Part shown: positions 48,461 through 61,639 of the stretch, one piece after another
How positions within the stretch are numbered: position 1 is the stretch's first letter
Layout of the letters: each line of letters starts with the position of its first letter
Assembly (NCBI GenBank): GCA_030068075.1
Contig: CM057844.1
Coordinates: forward strand, 2,728,001-2,792,000
DNA length: 64,000 nt
Source: Paguma larvata
Taxonomy: Eukaryota; Chordata; Mammalia; Carnivora; Viverridae
Reading direction: 5' to 3'
Translations under genes and position numbers: made by a program
The notes under the pieces: model-generated
The model's database searches: none
Told to the model about the DNA's origin: nothing
Seen by the model: only the letters and a program-made list of their open reading frames with translations

Positions 48461-50044
48461 TCATTTCTGTTCACTGAGCCTTCCCCAACCCCCTCATTTT
48501 ATGTCATTAAACAGGACTCACAAACAATCCAAATGCCATGACATACATTTAAACTCTGCTCCACACCCCATCACTAGCTCCATCAGCTCATGGCACCGTC
48601 TCTGACTTTAAAGATCTTTCCAGAGGAGATTGTTTTCACTGCAGAAGGACTTCATGTTATGTCTGGTGCACAAATATTTATGTTTCTCTCTGTAACCATA
48701 ACAACTTCGTACACAGGACTTGTGTCTATGTGTTTTGAAACACATTATAGGATTATTTGTTGGGATGAGTTAAATAAACAATTCTTCTTGGGGCATCTCT
48801 AGAATCCCAGCTGTGTGTCCTTCCTGTGAATGGTTTGGCATTATCTGGCCTCTGAGATATCCAAACCGAACAGTCATGAGGGGTCTCAGTCTGTGACTGA
48901 AATTCAAACAATCATTTCCACATACCAAGGTCTCATGCAGCATTAATCATTCTTGTTTCTGTTGGAGATTAGAATGTCTGTCTTTTTAAGGCACACATTT
49001 CCTGGGCCTCTTTTCCTCAGATGGTGCCACTGCCTGAATTTTATATGCAGTGCTCTGAAAATTTTCATGAAGCAGAAGTCGGAAAGGAATGGAGTTTCAT
49101 CAAATATTCACATGTTTTCATACATCTGGATAATGCTGAATTTCCTAGCTCTCACCTGAATAGTTACTATTGTGAAGATGCAATTGGAGATTTCAACATC
49201 TATCCTGGATGAGGCTGACAGCTTCGGCATAGTGCCCTCCCGAGATAACACATTTGAACAATGCTGCCCTTAAGAATTTGATAGGCTAGCAGAAACCCAA
49301 ATTCAGTAGGAGGCACATGGGAAGGAAAAACTTGAGTTGTGCAGGCAAAGCTGGTACAGGAGAATTGTGCTGGGGGTCCAGAGGAGAGAGTGATACCTTA
49401 CAAATTTCTTCTTACTACTGGACTTCCATTTTTCAAAAGGGCCTATTTCCAAGTAGCCAGCATATTGACTTAATAGGGCTTATTGCTTTAGTGTTTCTTC
49501 CTCCAAAGGAGGAGGATTTTCTTAAGGAATATAAGAGGACCAAAATGCTCTTCTAAGACTCAGAGCCAAAAACCCTTATTGGGGCATCTTGGACCCCAGA
49601 GCACTAATGAGGTGGAGTCCCAGTGCCTCCCTATTCTCCCTATTTCTTGTCCAGTGTGAGATCAGCATCCCTGCTTATAGGACTCATCTGAACTCGAGAT
49701 TCTCAAAACAACTGGGAAACCACAGCCTCACTCTGAGAAAGATTCCAGGGTCATGAACAAAGCAGTCAGCTATAAGAACCATCCCCCAGCATTTAGAATC
49801 AGAGTAAACCATATGAAACAGGGGCTGTGGGTCAACTCATATGGTCTTGGCTCTGTGTTCACATTATTGGATATCCAGGCCTGAGGGAGAATTCCAAATC
49901 TCAGCAAGTAGTACATGGTTGCTGAGGATGTTCCACAGTTTGTAGAACCTGGGGAAGAAGGCCACGTCATACTTCTGGATAAATCAGAATTTGATTTTAT
50001 GAGTTAAATGACATTTGTCCCCTTCTCAGATCTAGCCCTTTTTG
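48461..50044. other. Intergenic, no gene recognised
   Basis: No recognisable gene, RNA gene or recent repeat. Short open frames show no homology I can identify. Confidence 0.3.
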
Positions 50045-50540
50045 TTGGACTATTTCAGCAAATATTTATTGAGCACATACTCTGTGCCTGGTTTGGTGAT
50101 TGGCATGGTAATGAGCCCCTGCCTTAAGAAGCTTACACTCCCATTGGGGAGACACGTATAAAACAAATAATTCTTCCCAAACTGTACTTAACTTAGAGAT
50201 AGTAGTAGGAACTAGAGAGGAGAAGTTCAGCACAACAGGATAGTGGGACTTAGGTTGCAGGGGTAAAGAAGGTATCTTTGATGAACTGACCCTTAATGCT
50301 AGATATGAAGGAGGAGCAGGGGTTGGGCAAATGGAGAGTGGAGAAGAAAGCAGTCTGGGTGAAGCAACGGCATGTGCAAAGAACCTGTGCAGGGAAGGGT
50401 CTTAGCAGAGGGCATGGCATGAAGCATGGTGAACAAGGGAAAAGGTCACCAAGATGGAGCTGAAGAGGTAGAATGGAGAAGTTAGAGGGGAGGGAACTCC
50501 AGGTCAGCTTAGAGATGGTGAATTCAATCCCAGAAGCAAG
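50045..50540 (+). mobile_element. L2 LINE remnant
   Basis: TATTTATTGAGCACATACTC and the following GCATGTGCAAAGAACCTG text are characteristic of the ancient L2 3' end. Confidence 0.6.
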
Positions 50541-50544
50541 TATG

Positions 50545-50735
50545 CTTTGTTTTTGTTTTTGTTTTTGTTTATTTATTTACTTAGAGAGAAGAAGAGAGAG
50601 AGAAAAAAAAGCATGAGTCCACATGTTGTCAGTGCAGAGCTCAGTGCAGGGCTGGACCGCATGAATCATGAGATCATATCCTGAGCTGAAACCAAAAGCC
50701 AGACGCTTAACCAACTGAGTCACCCGGCGATCTCA
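50545..50735 (-). mobile_element. Carnivore tRNA-Lys SINE
   Basis: Reversed SINE: a (TTTTTG)n/ATTTATTTA tail, GA-rich block, GCAGGGCTGGACCGCATGAA and the reversed head CAACTGAGTCACCCGGCGA. The A-tail is an unusual TTTTTG hexamer expansion. Confidence 0.85.
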
Positions 50736-53700
50736 CGTCACTTGAATTTTATTAAGAGCACACTGGTATTCAATTTCTGTACTAAAATTTGTTGGGACAA
50801 TAACAGTCACTTGTAGACTTATTTGTCAATAAGTCTGCCCCCATAGGCAGACATCTGCACAGTTTCCCTCATAAACATCCAGTGGGGCGAACATGGGGTG
50901 TGGGTGTCATATACACCTGGGTTTGAATACCAACCTGACACCTGGTGGTCACATGACCATGGATGCCATGCAACCCCTATAAGGCAGTAAAATGGGTACT
51001 AGCACAGCCACTCCACAGGGTTTCCATGAGCATTTAAGGAAGTGAGTTAGCACAGGTTCTGGCACAGAGCAGGTGCCGAATAAATGTTTGTATATGTGCC
51101 AATAAATTAGTGGATGCATAAGTGGATTTAAAAAGTTAATTTTGTTGAAATATCAAATGTCTTGAGAGCAAATTCAAGGTGGTGCAGAGAGTGGAAAGTA
51201 CTGTTTCCAGTCAAGGTGCAGTCACTTGGAAGAGTTGTCGCCCCCTCTAGAGGAAGCATCATGGTGGGATGTGGGGATTCCTCAAGGAGCGAGATGTTTG
51301 CACAAAGTGAGAAGCAGCCCCTCAGAAGCTCCAAAATCCTGCTTCCAAGTTCTATTCTCTCTGCTCACAAAGCCCATCAAAGGGTAGGGGTGCAGAGATC
51401 CCCTCCATTGTGCTTCTGGGGAGGCCACAGAGAAGGAGAGAACACAGCCTAAAGCTTGCTTTCTCAGGGCCCAAAAGTGAAAAGTGCCTCCAGCCCAGGA
51501 AGACCCTGAAGCTGTGGGAAAGGCAGCACTACCCACACCTTCACCTCCAACTGCCACATGGGGCCCTGGAGTGTAGCAACACCGAAGAGGAGGAACTTGC
51601 AAAAGAGAAAGGAATCATGAGTTGAAAGTGATAGACAGCCCCAGATGTCCACAGATTCTTGAAGGGTGACTCTGGGCAACTCTTTTAACTGTGTCAACCA
51701 TCCCACTGGGGCACTGCAAGGGGGCTGACGGGTGTGGACACCTAAACAGACTCTTCTGTGATTCCTCTCCCTGACTGAGTTTCCTGGGACTTGCTACATA
51801 TGGGAGACTGTAGACTCAGAAACACTGACAGCTGCCGCCTGTGTTGGAGGGAAGGGGGCTTCATCCACCCAAATGTGGGGACTTTGGGAACTCTCCATCA
51901 GGAAAATATGTGCACGTTTGTTCATCTTTGTCTTCTCTGTGGGCAGAAAGAAGAATTTAAGCTCCTAAGTACCTAAGTGGTATTTGATTAGGAGGCCACA
52001 AGAATTAAAATCCGGGGGCCTGGAAAGTTCTGTCCATTAAGACCACGGGTTCCAGGAACAGCAGGCTAGGCCCAAAGGGTGGCCAGTGCATTTTATTTTA
52101 TCTCTCTTATTAAGAAAAGGAAAATCACAATATAATTGACATACATTAAAGTTCCCCCTTTTTGATGACTAAATCTGTAAGTCCTGAAGAATACTCGCAT
52201 TCCGGGAACTACCGCCGTCAATGCATAGATCATTCTGGTCACATCAGAGAGGTTACTCAGGCCACTCCCCTTCATTGCCATTGGAGTTGTCTACACACAC
52301 CAGATGAGGCCTCTTTCCTCTGACACTTGCTAGCTCTCCCTCTACCTCTTCAGGGTCTCCCCGCACCAAGGAGCCTGTGTTTTCATGACTGAATCACAAG
52401 GATGAACCTTTCTGAGCTTTGACCAGACAGCCTGATTCTACTAACCTTCAGCAAACAAGGTTCAGTGAAATCCAGCTCCTAGGTTTCCCAGCACCCTGCT
52501 CATTTGCCCCGTGTGCTGGACTTGTGCTGCCCAAATTTCTGGCAGCCCAACAGGAATGTGCAAAGACACAAAAGAGCAAAATGGCGAATCCCATGCCCCA
52601 CAAGTTTGTGGGTGGGGCTTGAGGGTGCAATACGGAAGTAAGGAACGTGTGTGGAAAGGGAAAACAGGGTGCTGCCACCTCCTCCCCTGCTGTGCCACAC
52701 TCCTTCCTGAGGCCCCTGGGTCTGCCATTCTGGGTGTGGACAGGGCCAGGTGACAGAAGAAGGGCTAAGCTCTCTGTGGGCTTCTGTTGGTCTTGTGTTA
52801 AATAGGGGTTAATTATTATTTCATCTCTTCAGGGAAAACTAATGTTATGAAGAACATATGAAAGCACATTTTCATCATGGTCAAGACTTGGTCGGGGGGT
52901 ACACAAACTCATTTGAAAACACATCCTCTGACCTTTGCAGGTGCTTCTTCATAAAATAATACAGGCAATACCTGGCTCTTCCTTTTGTTTTCAGAATGTG
53001 TGCCTGGATTTAGCAATATCTCTTTTTGTTTTGAGAGAGCCCTTCTCCACCCATTCACCTCCTTTTTTTTTTTTTTTTGGTCAGCAGGTTCAGATGTAGG
53101 CAAACAACCAATTTCCTCTCACAAGAGAAGTGAGATATTTTTTTAACATCAGATTCTAACAGAATTAAAATCCTTCTCAGCTTGTTTTGAAAGTGTGATT
53201 ACGAAAGACAAAAGAACCCTGGGGATGCGTTAGTTCAAAGTCACACCCACTGGAAACAGGGGAGCTAGCCACACAACGGTTTCAGAATCCAGTGATAAAA
53301 CACCAAGATTCCAAACTGGTGTCCATGATGATAATGCTCCCCACACCTGGCCCATAGGCCAGACATTTTTCTAACTTTCTGTGTGAAAGAAATCTTTTCT
53401 TTTCTTTTTTTTTTTTAATGGGACATATCATGACTGATTTTATCCTGAGATGAACCTTCTTCCTCTCTGCTTAGTGGACATGTGGCAACTTTTCTGTTAT
53501 CCTTCTGGAGTCTTCCTTTTGGCTTTACACTGAGGCTGGCCCCAACTGTGTATTCATGGGCTGCAGGACCCTAGCAGACCTTCCTTTAGCCACCCAGTGA
53601 GGAAGAGGGGCTTTGCAACACTATCCTGAATCCTCCCTTCTTCCTTCTGTCTCCTATTTCAGTTCCATTTAATTCCTTGAGAACAGGGCCCCTGACTCCC

Positions 53701-54647
53701 ATGGATTCTGGGGATCTTGAGCCTTGCACACAATCATGCCTGTAAAGGGGGCACACATTGTTAAAGTTGTCTTGAAAAAGTGATTGAATCCAAAAGTGAC
53801 ACTTTTGGTGATTGATTCTGTGCCAGAATGTGATTCCTGTCTTTCTTCGTTTTTGCCCTTCTCTTAAAAGTGGGGCTTCAGAAATCCAACAACAACACGA
53901 AGAGAAAGGAAAGTCTAAGAAGGGCACAGAGCAAGTCCTGGCTTCCCTGTTTCATTTGTCTGAATGTCCAGAGCTCAGGACAAGGCCACAGAGCTACCCA
54001 GAAGCAAGCCCACAGGCCTGAGATCAATGGAAATGAAGCTTCTGTGAAGTCTTAAGGGGTATCCAATCTGCAAGTCTTTGGAGGGAGTCCGAACCCCTGG
54101 TTTAGAGGGGAAGCCATGTTCTCTCTCCAGAGATCAAAGTAAAAACCTACGAGGTCATCAAGAAGCTGGCACTTTGCCCAGGGACATACTCAAGCCCTGG
54201 CTTGTGGGTGAGGGATTTCTGGAGCCCAGGGTGGTTCTTTTCAGATATGGGAGATTGAAAGGGCAGCGTTTCCTGAGTAATGTTTCCTGAGGGATCTCAG
54301 CCTGGGTAAAGGAGCTCAGGAAACGGTATTGGGAGGGGGGCCTCCCTCAATTTAGGGGTCTCATTACCCCCAGTTCTGGTCCCCTCATGTTCTCCATGCT
54401 ATTGGCAACCCTCCCCTTCAAGGCATGGGTCATGTCCACCATGAGGAAAATGTTCTGTGACAAAAACAGTCCCTATCTTGACTTGGGGTGGCAGTAGCAG
54501 TTAAACAATGTAACTATCTTAGTTTGTCAAAATTCATAGCACCGAGCACCTAGAAGGAGTGAATTTTGCCTCATATAAATTATACATCAATAAAAGTGCA
54601 TTGAAAAGAAATCACAGCCTCCTCAGAATGGCTAAAGAAATCTTGAT
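50736..54647. other. Intergenic; one MIR, no gene recognised
   Basis: A MIR lies at about 50915-51100 (TGGTCACATGACC...GCACAGAGCAGGTGCCGAAT). A T18 run occurs at 53062-53080 and a T-rich run near 53400. No coding gene is supported. Confidence 0.4.
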
Positions 54648-54847
54648 TTTAAAAAAACACCAGGGCACCTGGCTGGCTCAGTCAGTTGATCATCCGACTC
54701 TTGATTTCAGTTCAGGTCATGATCCCAGGTTTGTGGGATCGAGACCTGAGTTGGGCCCCAGGCTGAGCAGGGAGCCTGCTTAAGATTCTCTCTCTCCCTC
54801 TGCCTCTCTGCCCTGCTTGCACTCTCTTACTTTCTCTCTCTCTCTCA

Positions 54848-54886
<39 letters not shown>

Positions 54887-54906
54887 TTAAAAATTTAAAA
54901 ACACCA
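54648..54906 (+). mobile_element. Carnivore tRNA-Lys SINE with (AAT)n tail
   Basis: The head GGGCACCTGGCTGGCTCAGT is followed by a felid/carnivore SINE body, CT-rich segment and a 12-13 unit (AAT)n tail (54848-54885). Related A-rich flanks ending ACACCA on both sides (54648-54662; 54894-54906) look like the target-site duplication. Confidence 0.9.
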
Positions 54907-56347
54907 AAAAATACAATAAAACATGCCAATTCTCTGCATCAACCTTGATGTTTTCCTTCTCTGCCATTTGGTCACTGTCTGAATGCTGAGACTTCCTCTG
55001 GGTCAGTCCCCTGCACACCCAGGGGTAAATACTATCGTTCTGGCCTTTCTCCAGGGGCCACAGAGCTTTTCCTGAAGTCTCAATGGGCTGGTAAGTGGAC
55101 TCTCTGTCCCTGGTCTGTGTGTCCCAAGTCTGTTCTCCCCAGGCTGCTGAACATCTGCACTGTGCCAGCATTGATCTCGGGCAGCCCCATCTACACCCAG
55201 ATGCTGCACACCCATGTGGCATCAGTGGGTGCCCACAGGGTCTTCTGTTAATAGAAAGCCACAGGTTTTATTTTAACCAAGTCAGTCCTTCCATTCTGGG
55301 TGATTCAGTTAGTGATCTTTGATTTTTTTTAAATATTAGTTCTCCCCCACTTTCAAAGGTGCCCCTCCTGATTAGACACCAGGCCAATCCATTCATATGA
55401 TTGGGAATTCTGCCTTCCTGTTGAAAGACGTTGATGACTGTTGAAATGGAAAGAATATGTTCCACCTGCCAACCTCCCACTGAAAAATGGAAGGCACGAG
55501 TGCCCTGACATGACATGGCTTCCAGATCCCTTGATGGGTTTCTTTGCCAGGTAAACTTGACCCTCTCATTAAAGCCTGTCACTGCTGTGCCATGGCAGGG
55601 TCCTAAATTCTGAAGGGGATTTATGAGGCACTGCTGGTCTGTCTCCTAAGACCTGTTGCTGACTGGGCATCATCTGTCCTCTGTTCCAGTCATCTTGGGT
55701 ATCTTCAGTGCCTATTACTGCAGGCACTTTGCACATGCTGTCCCCTCTGCCTTGAGCCCTTTGCGCTTTCCACTTCACCCCTTCTTTTCCTGGCTGATTC
55801 CCACTCATCCTTATGAGGGGGTCATCTCAGGGCAGGAGAAACCTGTCCTGTGACAATGTCAGGTTGTCTTAGTACATCATCTCATAGAGTCCATTTCTGG
55901 GTGTTTTTATTTCAGGTTAAAACTGTTCTCTCATTTATGTGGTTCTCTGATGAAGGCTCATTTTTTGCCTCTGGGCTTCAAGTTTCATGAGGACAGGGGT
56001 GCTGTCTGTGGAGGCTCTCCACCTTACCTCAAAGCAGCCAGAAGCAGCACTCAGTGTGCTGTCTGATGCAGAGCCCCCAGCACACACCTCCACAGAGCAG
56101 AGCTTCAAGGAATCTGAGGCTTTTCTGTCACCTGCTTCGGATAAGAGGTGGTAAGAGACGGGAATGTTTCACGACCTAAAGCCTGTCAGAGAAGAGTTTC
56201 GAAACCCAACTTTAGAGGAGTTTGCCCACCCGCTGCTCAGGCTTCCATGTCTGGTTTCTGAATAGCACAGCAGAAACATACGTTTGTTTTGTTTTGTTTT
56301 ATTTTTTCCTTTGATATCAGCCTTTGGCACCTAAGGAGTGCTAGGTA
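54907..56347. other. Intergenic with L2 remnant, no gene recognised
   Basis: Reversed L2 text is visible at about 55690-56010 (CTTTGCACATGCTGTCCCC, TTCATGAGGACAGGGGTGCT). No gene. Confidence 0.45.
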
Positions 56348-56909
56348 TGTTATTTTATTTTTTTAATAGTTTATTGTCAAATTGGTTTCTATACAACACC
56401 CAGTGCTCAATCCAACGAGCGCCCTCCTCTGTGCCCACCACCCACTCTCCCCCCTCCCACACCCATCTCTCCCCTCAGTTCTTTCTTATTCTTTGAGAGT
56501 CTCCCATGTCATGTCTTCCTTCCTCTCTGTGACTTTTTTTTCCCCCCTTCCCCTCTTCCCCTCCCCCCTGGTTCTCTGCTAGGTCTTCCAAAGCCTACCT
56601 ATGCGTGGGAACATATGGCGTCTGTCTTTCTCTGCCTGACTTATTTCACTCAGCATAATATCCTCCAGTTCCATCTATGTTGCCACACATGGCCAGATTT
56701 CATTCTTTCTCATTGCCATGTAGTATTCCATTGTATATATATACCACATCTTCTTTATCCATTCATCAGTTGATGGACACTTAGTCTCTTTCCATGATTT
56801 GGCTATTGTCGAAAGTGCTGCTATGAACATTGGGGTACACGTGCCCCTATGCATCAGCAGTCTTGGATCTCTTAGGTAGATTCTTAACAGTGCTGTTGCT
56901 GGTTATTTT
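56348..56909 (-). mobile_element. Young carnivore L1 3' end, 5'-truncated
   Basis: T-rich tail, reversed 3' UTR with the C-rich block and the last part of ORF2, ending at TTGCTGG. A short repeat, (G)TTATTTT, at 56349-56356 and near 56902-56909, is a probable target-site duplication. ORF2 contains disruptions. Confidence 0.85.
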
Positions 56910-59900
56910 TAATGAGAGTAAAGCCAAGAAATTAAAGAGGAAAATGAAAATAGCATGAATCTTTATTCAATGACATATCACTGACTGGGCAAGAATTCCA
57001 ATGACTGATCACCTGTCATGTTCAAATACCATCTTACAACCATCTGGAAAAAATAAACACCTGACTTGTCACTGAACAGTAAGTTAAAGCCAACTTTAAA
57101 ATGCAAAGCAAGTTCACTGGTTGAGGGGGTGCCTGAAAGCTGTTTCTACGCAGGTGAAAAATGTTTTCATTCACTTTGAAGCCGAAAGCTGTTATGGTCA
57201 GCAGAAGCAGGAAGTCAGAGTCTGCCTGCATGTCTTTATGGCCGACCCCTGAGGCAGGTAAAATGTGTAAATGCTCTCAGGACCCTAGCTGCCTCCATCT
57301 CTGACTTTAATTCACAAATTCTGCAAACTTGCTCCTCAGGAACCTGTGGGGTTCATGAGATTGGCTGAAATCAGCCTTTGTTAGGCCTCAGGGTTGATGC
57401 TAACTACCACTATTGATGGGCTCTAAATGTGTCCCCCAACAAATGCTTGGGATACCTTGTGGGTGCTGAGTTGTTAATCCCCAAGAAGAGAGAAGGTTCT
57501 GCAGCTGAGGAAGACACTGGTCAGCAGCACATTCTCCACCCCTGGCCCTGCCCCTCCACTGCACAATTTATGACTCCTGAGCCAGGAGAAGCATTAATAA
57601 GGATAGAGAAAGTACTAAGCATAGAAGAATGCTTAACAGGGGCAGCTCATTTTTAACAAGGGATAGAGAAAGTACTAAGCATAGAAGAATGCTGTCTTTC
57701 ATCCTCCCACTGCTTCAGTTAGCATGCCTCTTCAGTGCTTTTGAGAAAGCGGCTTACAGCTGAGAAGAACTCAAAACCCACACCCTGCTTTTGTGCATAT
57801 TTCACATGAGAAACTGTGGCTCAGAGATATTACAGCACTCACTTCTCACTGGCCCAGTCAGATGGAGGGCCCTTGCCTCTCAGAGACTTTTCCTTTCATT
57901 GCCTAAGGCTGCCTCTGCTTCAACCATCACCAACTAAGTTAAAAAGGTTGCATTTTCAAATACTCAGCCCAGCCCAGTGTTGCCAAGACTCCTGGTCAGT
58001 GCTCCATCTTGTTCATCAGAGAATTGGCCTGGTGTGAATCACTGTTGGACACTGAAGACAAGAACTGCAGCCCCCACCCAAGTGTGTGGGGGGAGCCCAG
58101 TAGCCCACGCCCATGTCAGATCATTGCCAGTGACCCTGTAGCTCAGGTCCACCACATTTACTGAGTGACCATGCTGCTGCAAGCTGCCAGGCACTGGGGA
58201 ACAAAGAAATAGTTAAGTTTTAAAGGCTGCCAAGAAATTACAGTTACACAAGGCCACCCGACACCAGCACTGATTCCAGATGTCCAAGGCAACTCTAGTG
58301 GGTATGACAGGTTCAGGACGGTCGATGTTTCCATGTTTACATGCATGTGTATGTGTGCATGTGTACACACATGTTTGTGAGGTCAAGGAGTTCTTGCACC
58401 TTAGTTAGGAACTCCCAACCCACAGCCATGTCTCTGGGACGTAATACAGATTGGCTACACATTTTCTCTGTCAGACAGATGTAGACCACCCCAGTGTGCA
58501 GACCCTAATGACCTTCATCTCTACCTCGCCCACCCAGCCCCATGAGACACATTTGGATCAACCCCGATTACCGCCTACAGATCATACTGCTGGCTGGCCA
58601 TGTAGAGGAGTAAGGATCTAACGGTTATATGCCCAAACACAGTATGGGTAATGCTGTTTTTGTTTCTCATTCAGTAGGGAAGAAGCTGGAATCTATAGCC
58701 ACATGGAAAAGAGCATACGGTTAATTCTCTGTCACAGCGTGCCGGTATTGGAAGACCTCTTAATGTTACAGACAGAACTCTGAGGACTCTAGGATTTAGT
58801 CACTTGCCTGGATCATACATGTTGATAGCTAAGACCAGAAGTCAGCTTTCTTGCTTGGTTGTCAGACACCAGGCACCTGCTCATATCAAATAAAACTCTG
58901 GTTTTGGCCCAAACGCTTCAGGGAAGAGCCAGGTTCTGTTTCTTCCTCAGAGAGAACCCCTGCCCATGGTGGAAACAAATCATCTCTCTGGGCATTGCTC
59001 TGCCCTCCTGGTCCTGCCTCAATCTTCTTTAGCCTCCTAGACGGCCCCTGTGTCCACCTTGGGACGCCTGCTGGCTGCCCCAAAAGGTTCAAGTCAGGGA
59101 AGATCTGCTAGGCTGGCGGGCCCCGCATGTTTTCTCTTGAAGCCCTCCTGCCAGGAAGCTGTGAGCTCTGCAAAGCTGACCTCTCCAAAGAGCAGAAGGA
59201 CTCTCTCTCCAACTTTCCTCACCTCCCTCCCTGAGGATCTTCCTTCTCTCTGTACCCAGATGGGGCCGGCCAAGCCCAGAAGGGTCTTTTGCTTTGCTCA
59301 GCCAGGTGGAGTCTTCCATACAGCTGTTCACACATGTTTTAATAGCATGTTTCCACTCGAGGCCCCTACAGAAGCATTGCAAGCATTTCTCCACAGAAAA
59401 CAGGATTAAAGCTCCTCGTAAGCTGACTTTTTCCTTTGGGAAAAGCTAATTTATCCTTGGGTTAACATTAGGCAAGAAGTTACAGCTGTTTACCGTGTTC
59501 AGCCTAGATATGTGTATTATGTACATCTGGCTGGTGTTTTACTGAATTGCAGCGTCTTTTTTTTTTTTTTTAAGCGGGTGACAGAGCTGCCTCCTCTATC
59601 CAAAATCTGGGCTGATTTCCATCTGTGTTCTTTGGTCTCTCCCCCCACCTCCATCCAGTTCCCTCCCACTCACCATTTCGGTATGAACTGGACAACTTAA
59701 TGAGGTCTCATGCTCTCATGACAAAGGGTTGAGGCAAAAAATCACAACATAGGAGCTAGATGAGATTCATCCTTTCTGCTTTTTTATTACTGACCTTGTT
59801 TTGAGCCTCATAACAAATTCCACATCATGACTTTCCAAACCTTTCCTACTCACAGGAAGCCTGCTGCTAGCCCCAGAAAACCGGAGTGACATTTCTGACT

Positions 59901-60475
59901 GCAAGTAGGCGCTGGGCCTGGAGGTGACAAAGCTGGTGCCCCAGGTTATCATGCATCAATGTCAGCTAGAAAAGAGCCCAGGAATGGAAGCCAATGGTGA
60001 GCTCAGAGGCATCTTCCTTCCTCCCTTCTCTTTTCAAACATGCTATGTCCCTACCACAGGCAGACTCTGCAGGGAGCAAGGGCACAGGCCGCCTCCACCC
60101 TCTGGATGGTCCTCTCCAAGGCAGAGGTTCTGTAAACACGTCGCATGCAGACGGCCCTTCCTGCCTGGCATCCCCCTGCTTCCCACTCCTCAGAAACTAG
60201 TCGGAGATCCAGGGATGATTAACATCATGGACCAGTGGTCAGAGGAGTCCTACCCCATGGAGGCATCCTCCTGGAAACCAGAGTCTTGGGGACAGGACAA
60301 AGGAAAGGAGCTTTGATGTTCTCGGGGCTGGCACACAGACTGCTGGGAAAAGCTGGCTGTGACTGTGGCTGTGGTGGGAACAGGTGGTGGCTCTTCGGTG
60401 AGCATCTGCTGGGGTGTCAGGGTGGCACAAACTTCCATACAGGTGGCCAGGCTGGGGAGGAGGTGAAAGGGCTCT
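56910..60475. other. Intergenic downstream of SSTR4, no gene recognised
   Basis: No coding gene is supported. A minus-strand AATAAA at 59783-59788 could end the SSTR4 transcript, which would make the right-hand part its 3' UTR. TG-rich DNA lies near 58330-58378, an L2-like tail near 58150-58215 and a T-run at 59557-59571. Confidence 0.35.
57601..57693 (+). repeat. Perfect 33-bp direct repeat with 60-bp spacing
   Basis: The sequence from GGATAGAGAAAGTACTAAGC to GAATGCT is identical at 57601-57633 and 57661-57693, with 27 bp between copies. Confidence 0.95.
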
Positions 60476-61639
60476 TCAGAAGGTGGTGGCCCTGGTGAGA
60501 GGGACCTGCTTGCGACTGGGCTCTGGTTGTATGGGCTCCTGCTGGCAGGGGAGTGGGGGGCATATCCATCCTGCCCCACCTCGGCTCTTGATAGCAGTGG
60601 CATAATAGTCTAGGGGCTCTTCCTCAGCACCACCAGCGACATCCAGGAGGCAGCAGCGCAGGCAGAGAACCCGCTGGAAGGAACGGCGGAAGTTGTCAGA
60701 GAGGAAACCATAGAGGATAGGGTTGGCACAACTGTTGGCGTAGCTGAGGATGAGGGACACATGGTTGACTGTGGCATCAAGGCTGGTCACAAACAGGTTC
60801 AGCAGTTGCACCACGTAGAAAGGCATCCAGCAGAGCACAAAGACGGCTACCACCATCAGCACCAGCCGCGTGATCTTCTTTTCCGAGCGCCTCCGTTGCT
60901 GCCAGCCTGCCCGCAGTGCCACCGCCCGCATCTTGCCCACGATGAGCAGGTAGCACAGGCCAATGGCCAGAACGGGCAGCAGGAAGCCCAGCAGGAAAGT
61001 ATAAATCACAAACACTGCCGACCAGGCCGGGTGCGGCCAGTGCAGGTTGCAGGCCACGGCCTCGCCGCCCCTAGCCGGCCTGGTGTCAGCGAAGATGGCG
61101 ATGGGCAGGGTGACCAGCAAGGACGCCAGCCACACGCCCAAGTTGATGAGCTTGGCCACGCTGGGCCTCCGGTAGGTGGCGGCTCGCAGAGGGTGCACCA
61201 CAGCGACATAGCGGTCCACGCTGAGCACCGTCAGACAGAAGACGCTGGTGAACATGTTGAGGCCATCCACACTGAGCACCGCGCGGCACAGTACAGACCC
61301 GAAGGGCCAGTGGCGCAGGGCAGCCGACGAGGCCACGAAGGGCACGCTCAGCATGAATAGCTCGTCCGCGATGGCCAGGTTGAGCAGGTAGATGTTGGTG
61401 GCCGTCTTCATCTTGGCGTAGCGGAGGATCACGAAGATGACCAGGGCGTTGCCCACCAGGCCCACCAAGCACACTAGGGCGTAGATGCACTGGATGGCGA
61501 CCATGCCCGCTGCCCCCGCGTCCCCGGTCCCAGCCACCGTCTCCTCCTCCGCAGGTGCGCAGCTGGCGTTGACTGCAGGGGACCAGGCTGTCTCGAGCTC
61601 TTCCTCGCCCCCTGGGGGCAGCATCGGGGGGTCGCTCAT
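60476..61639 (-). CDS. SSTR4: Somatostatin receptor type 4, single exon
   Basis: SSTR4 is a plasma-membrane Gi/o-coupled receptor for somatostatin-14/28 and cortistatin that inhibits adenylate cyclase. The intact frame gives 387 aa (human 388), starting [11 protein letters not shown]. Seven transmembrane helices lie at about 47-71, 81-105, 117-139, 161-183, 206-232, 257-279 and 292-311. Class A marks: GN in TM1 (63-64), ADE in TM2 (91-93), Asp125 in TM3 for ligand contact, Cys118-Cys197 disulphide pair, DRY 142-144, CWMP 270-273 and NPILY 306-310. The [12 protein letters not shown] signature typical of somatostatin receptors is complete. Asn24 is an N-glycosylation site and the Cys cluster at 326-330 is a likely palmitoylation region. 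The C-terminus ends TRATTF. The upstream region is CpG-rich. Confidence 0.97.
   Translation of the reverse strand: MSDPPMLPPGGEEELETAWSPAVNASCAPAEEETVAGTGDAGAAGMVAIQCIYALVCLVGLVGNALVIFVILRYAKMKTATNIYLLNLAIADELFMLSVPFVASSAALRHWPFGSVLCRAVLSVDGLNMFTSVFCLTVLSVDRYVAVVHPLRAATYRRPSVAKLINLGVWLASLLVTLPIAIFADTRPARGGEAVACNLHWPHPAWSAVFVIYTFLLGFLLPVLAIGLCYLLIVGKMRAVALRAGWQQRRRSEKKITRLVLMVVAVFVLCWMPFYVVQLLNLFVTSLDATVNHVSLILSYANSCANPILYGFLSDNFRRSFQRVLCLRCCLLDVAGGAEEEPLDYYATAIKSRGGAGWICPPLPCQQEPIQPEPSRKQVPLTRATTF

Noticed and set aside
51231..51250. Second CTCF motif (CGCCCCCTCTAGAGG)
   Set aside because: Only the CGCCCCCT half fits; the remainder disagrees with the matrix.
60761..61360. 199-codon plus-strand frame opposite SSTR4
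   Set aside because: It lies entirely antisense to the conserved SSTR4 exon and is explained by its GC-rich codon pattern.
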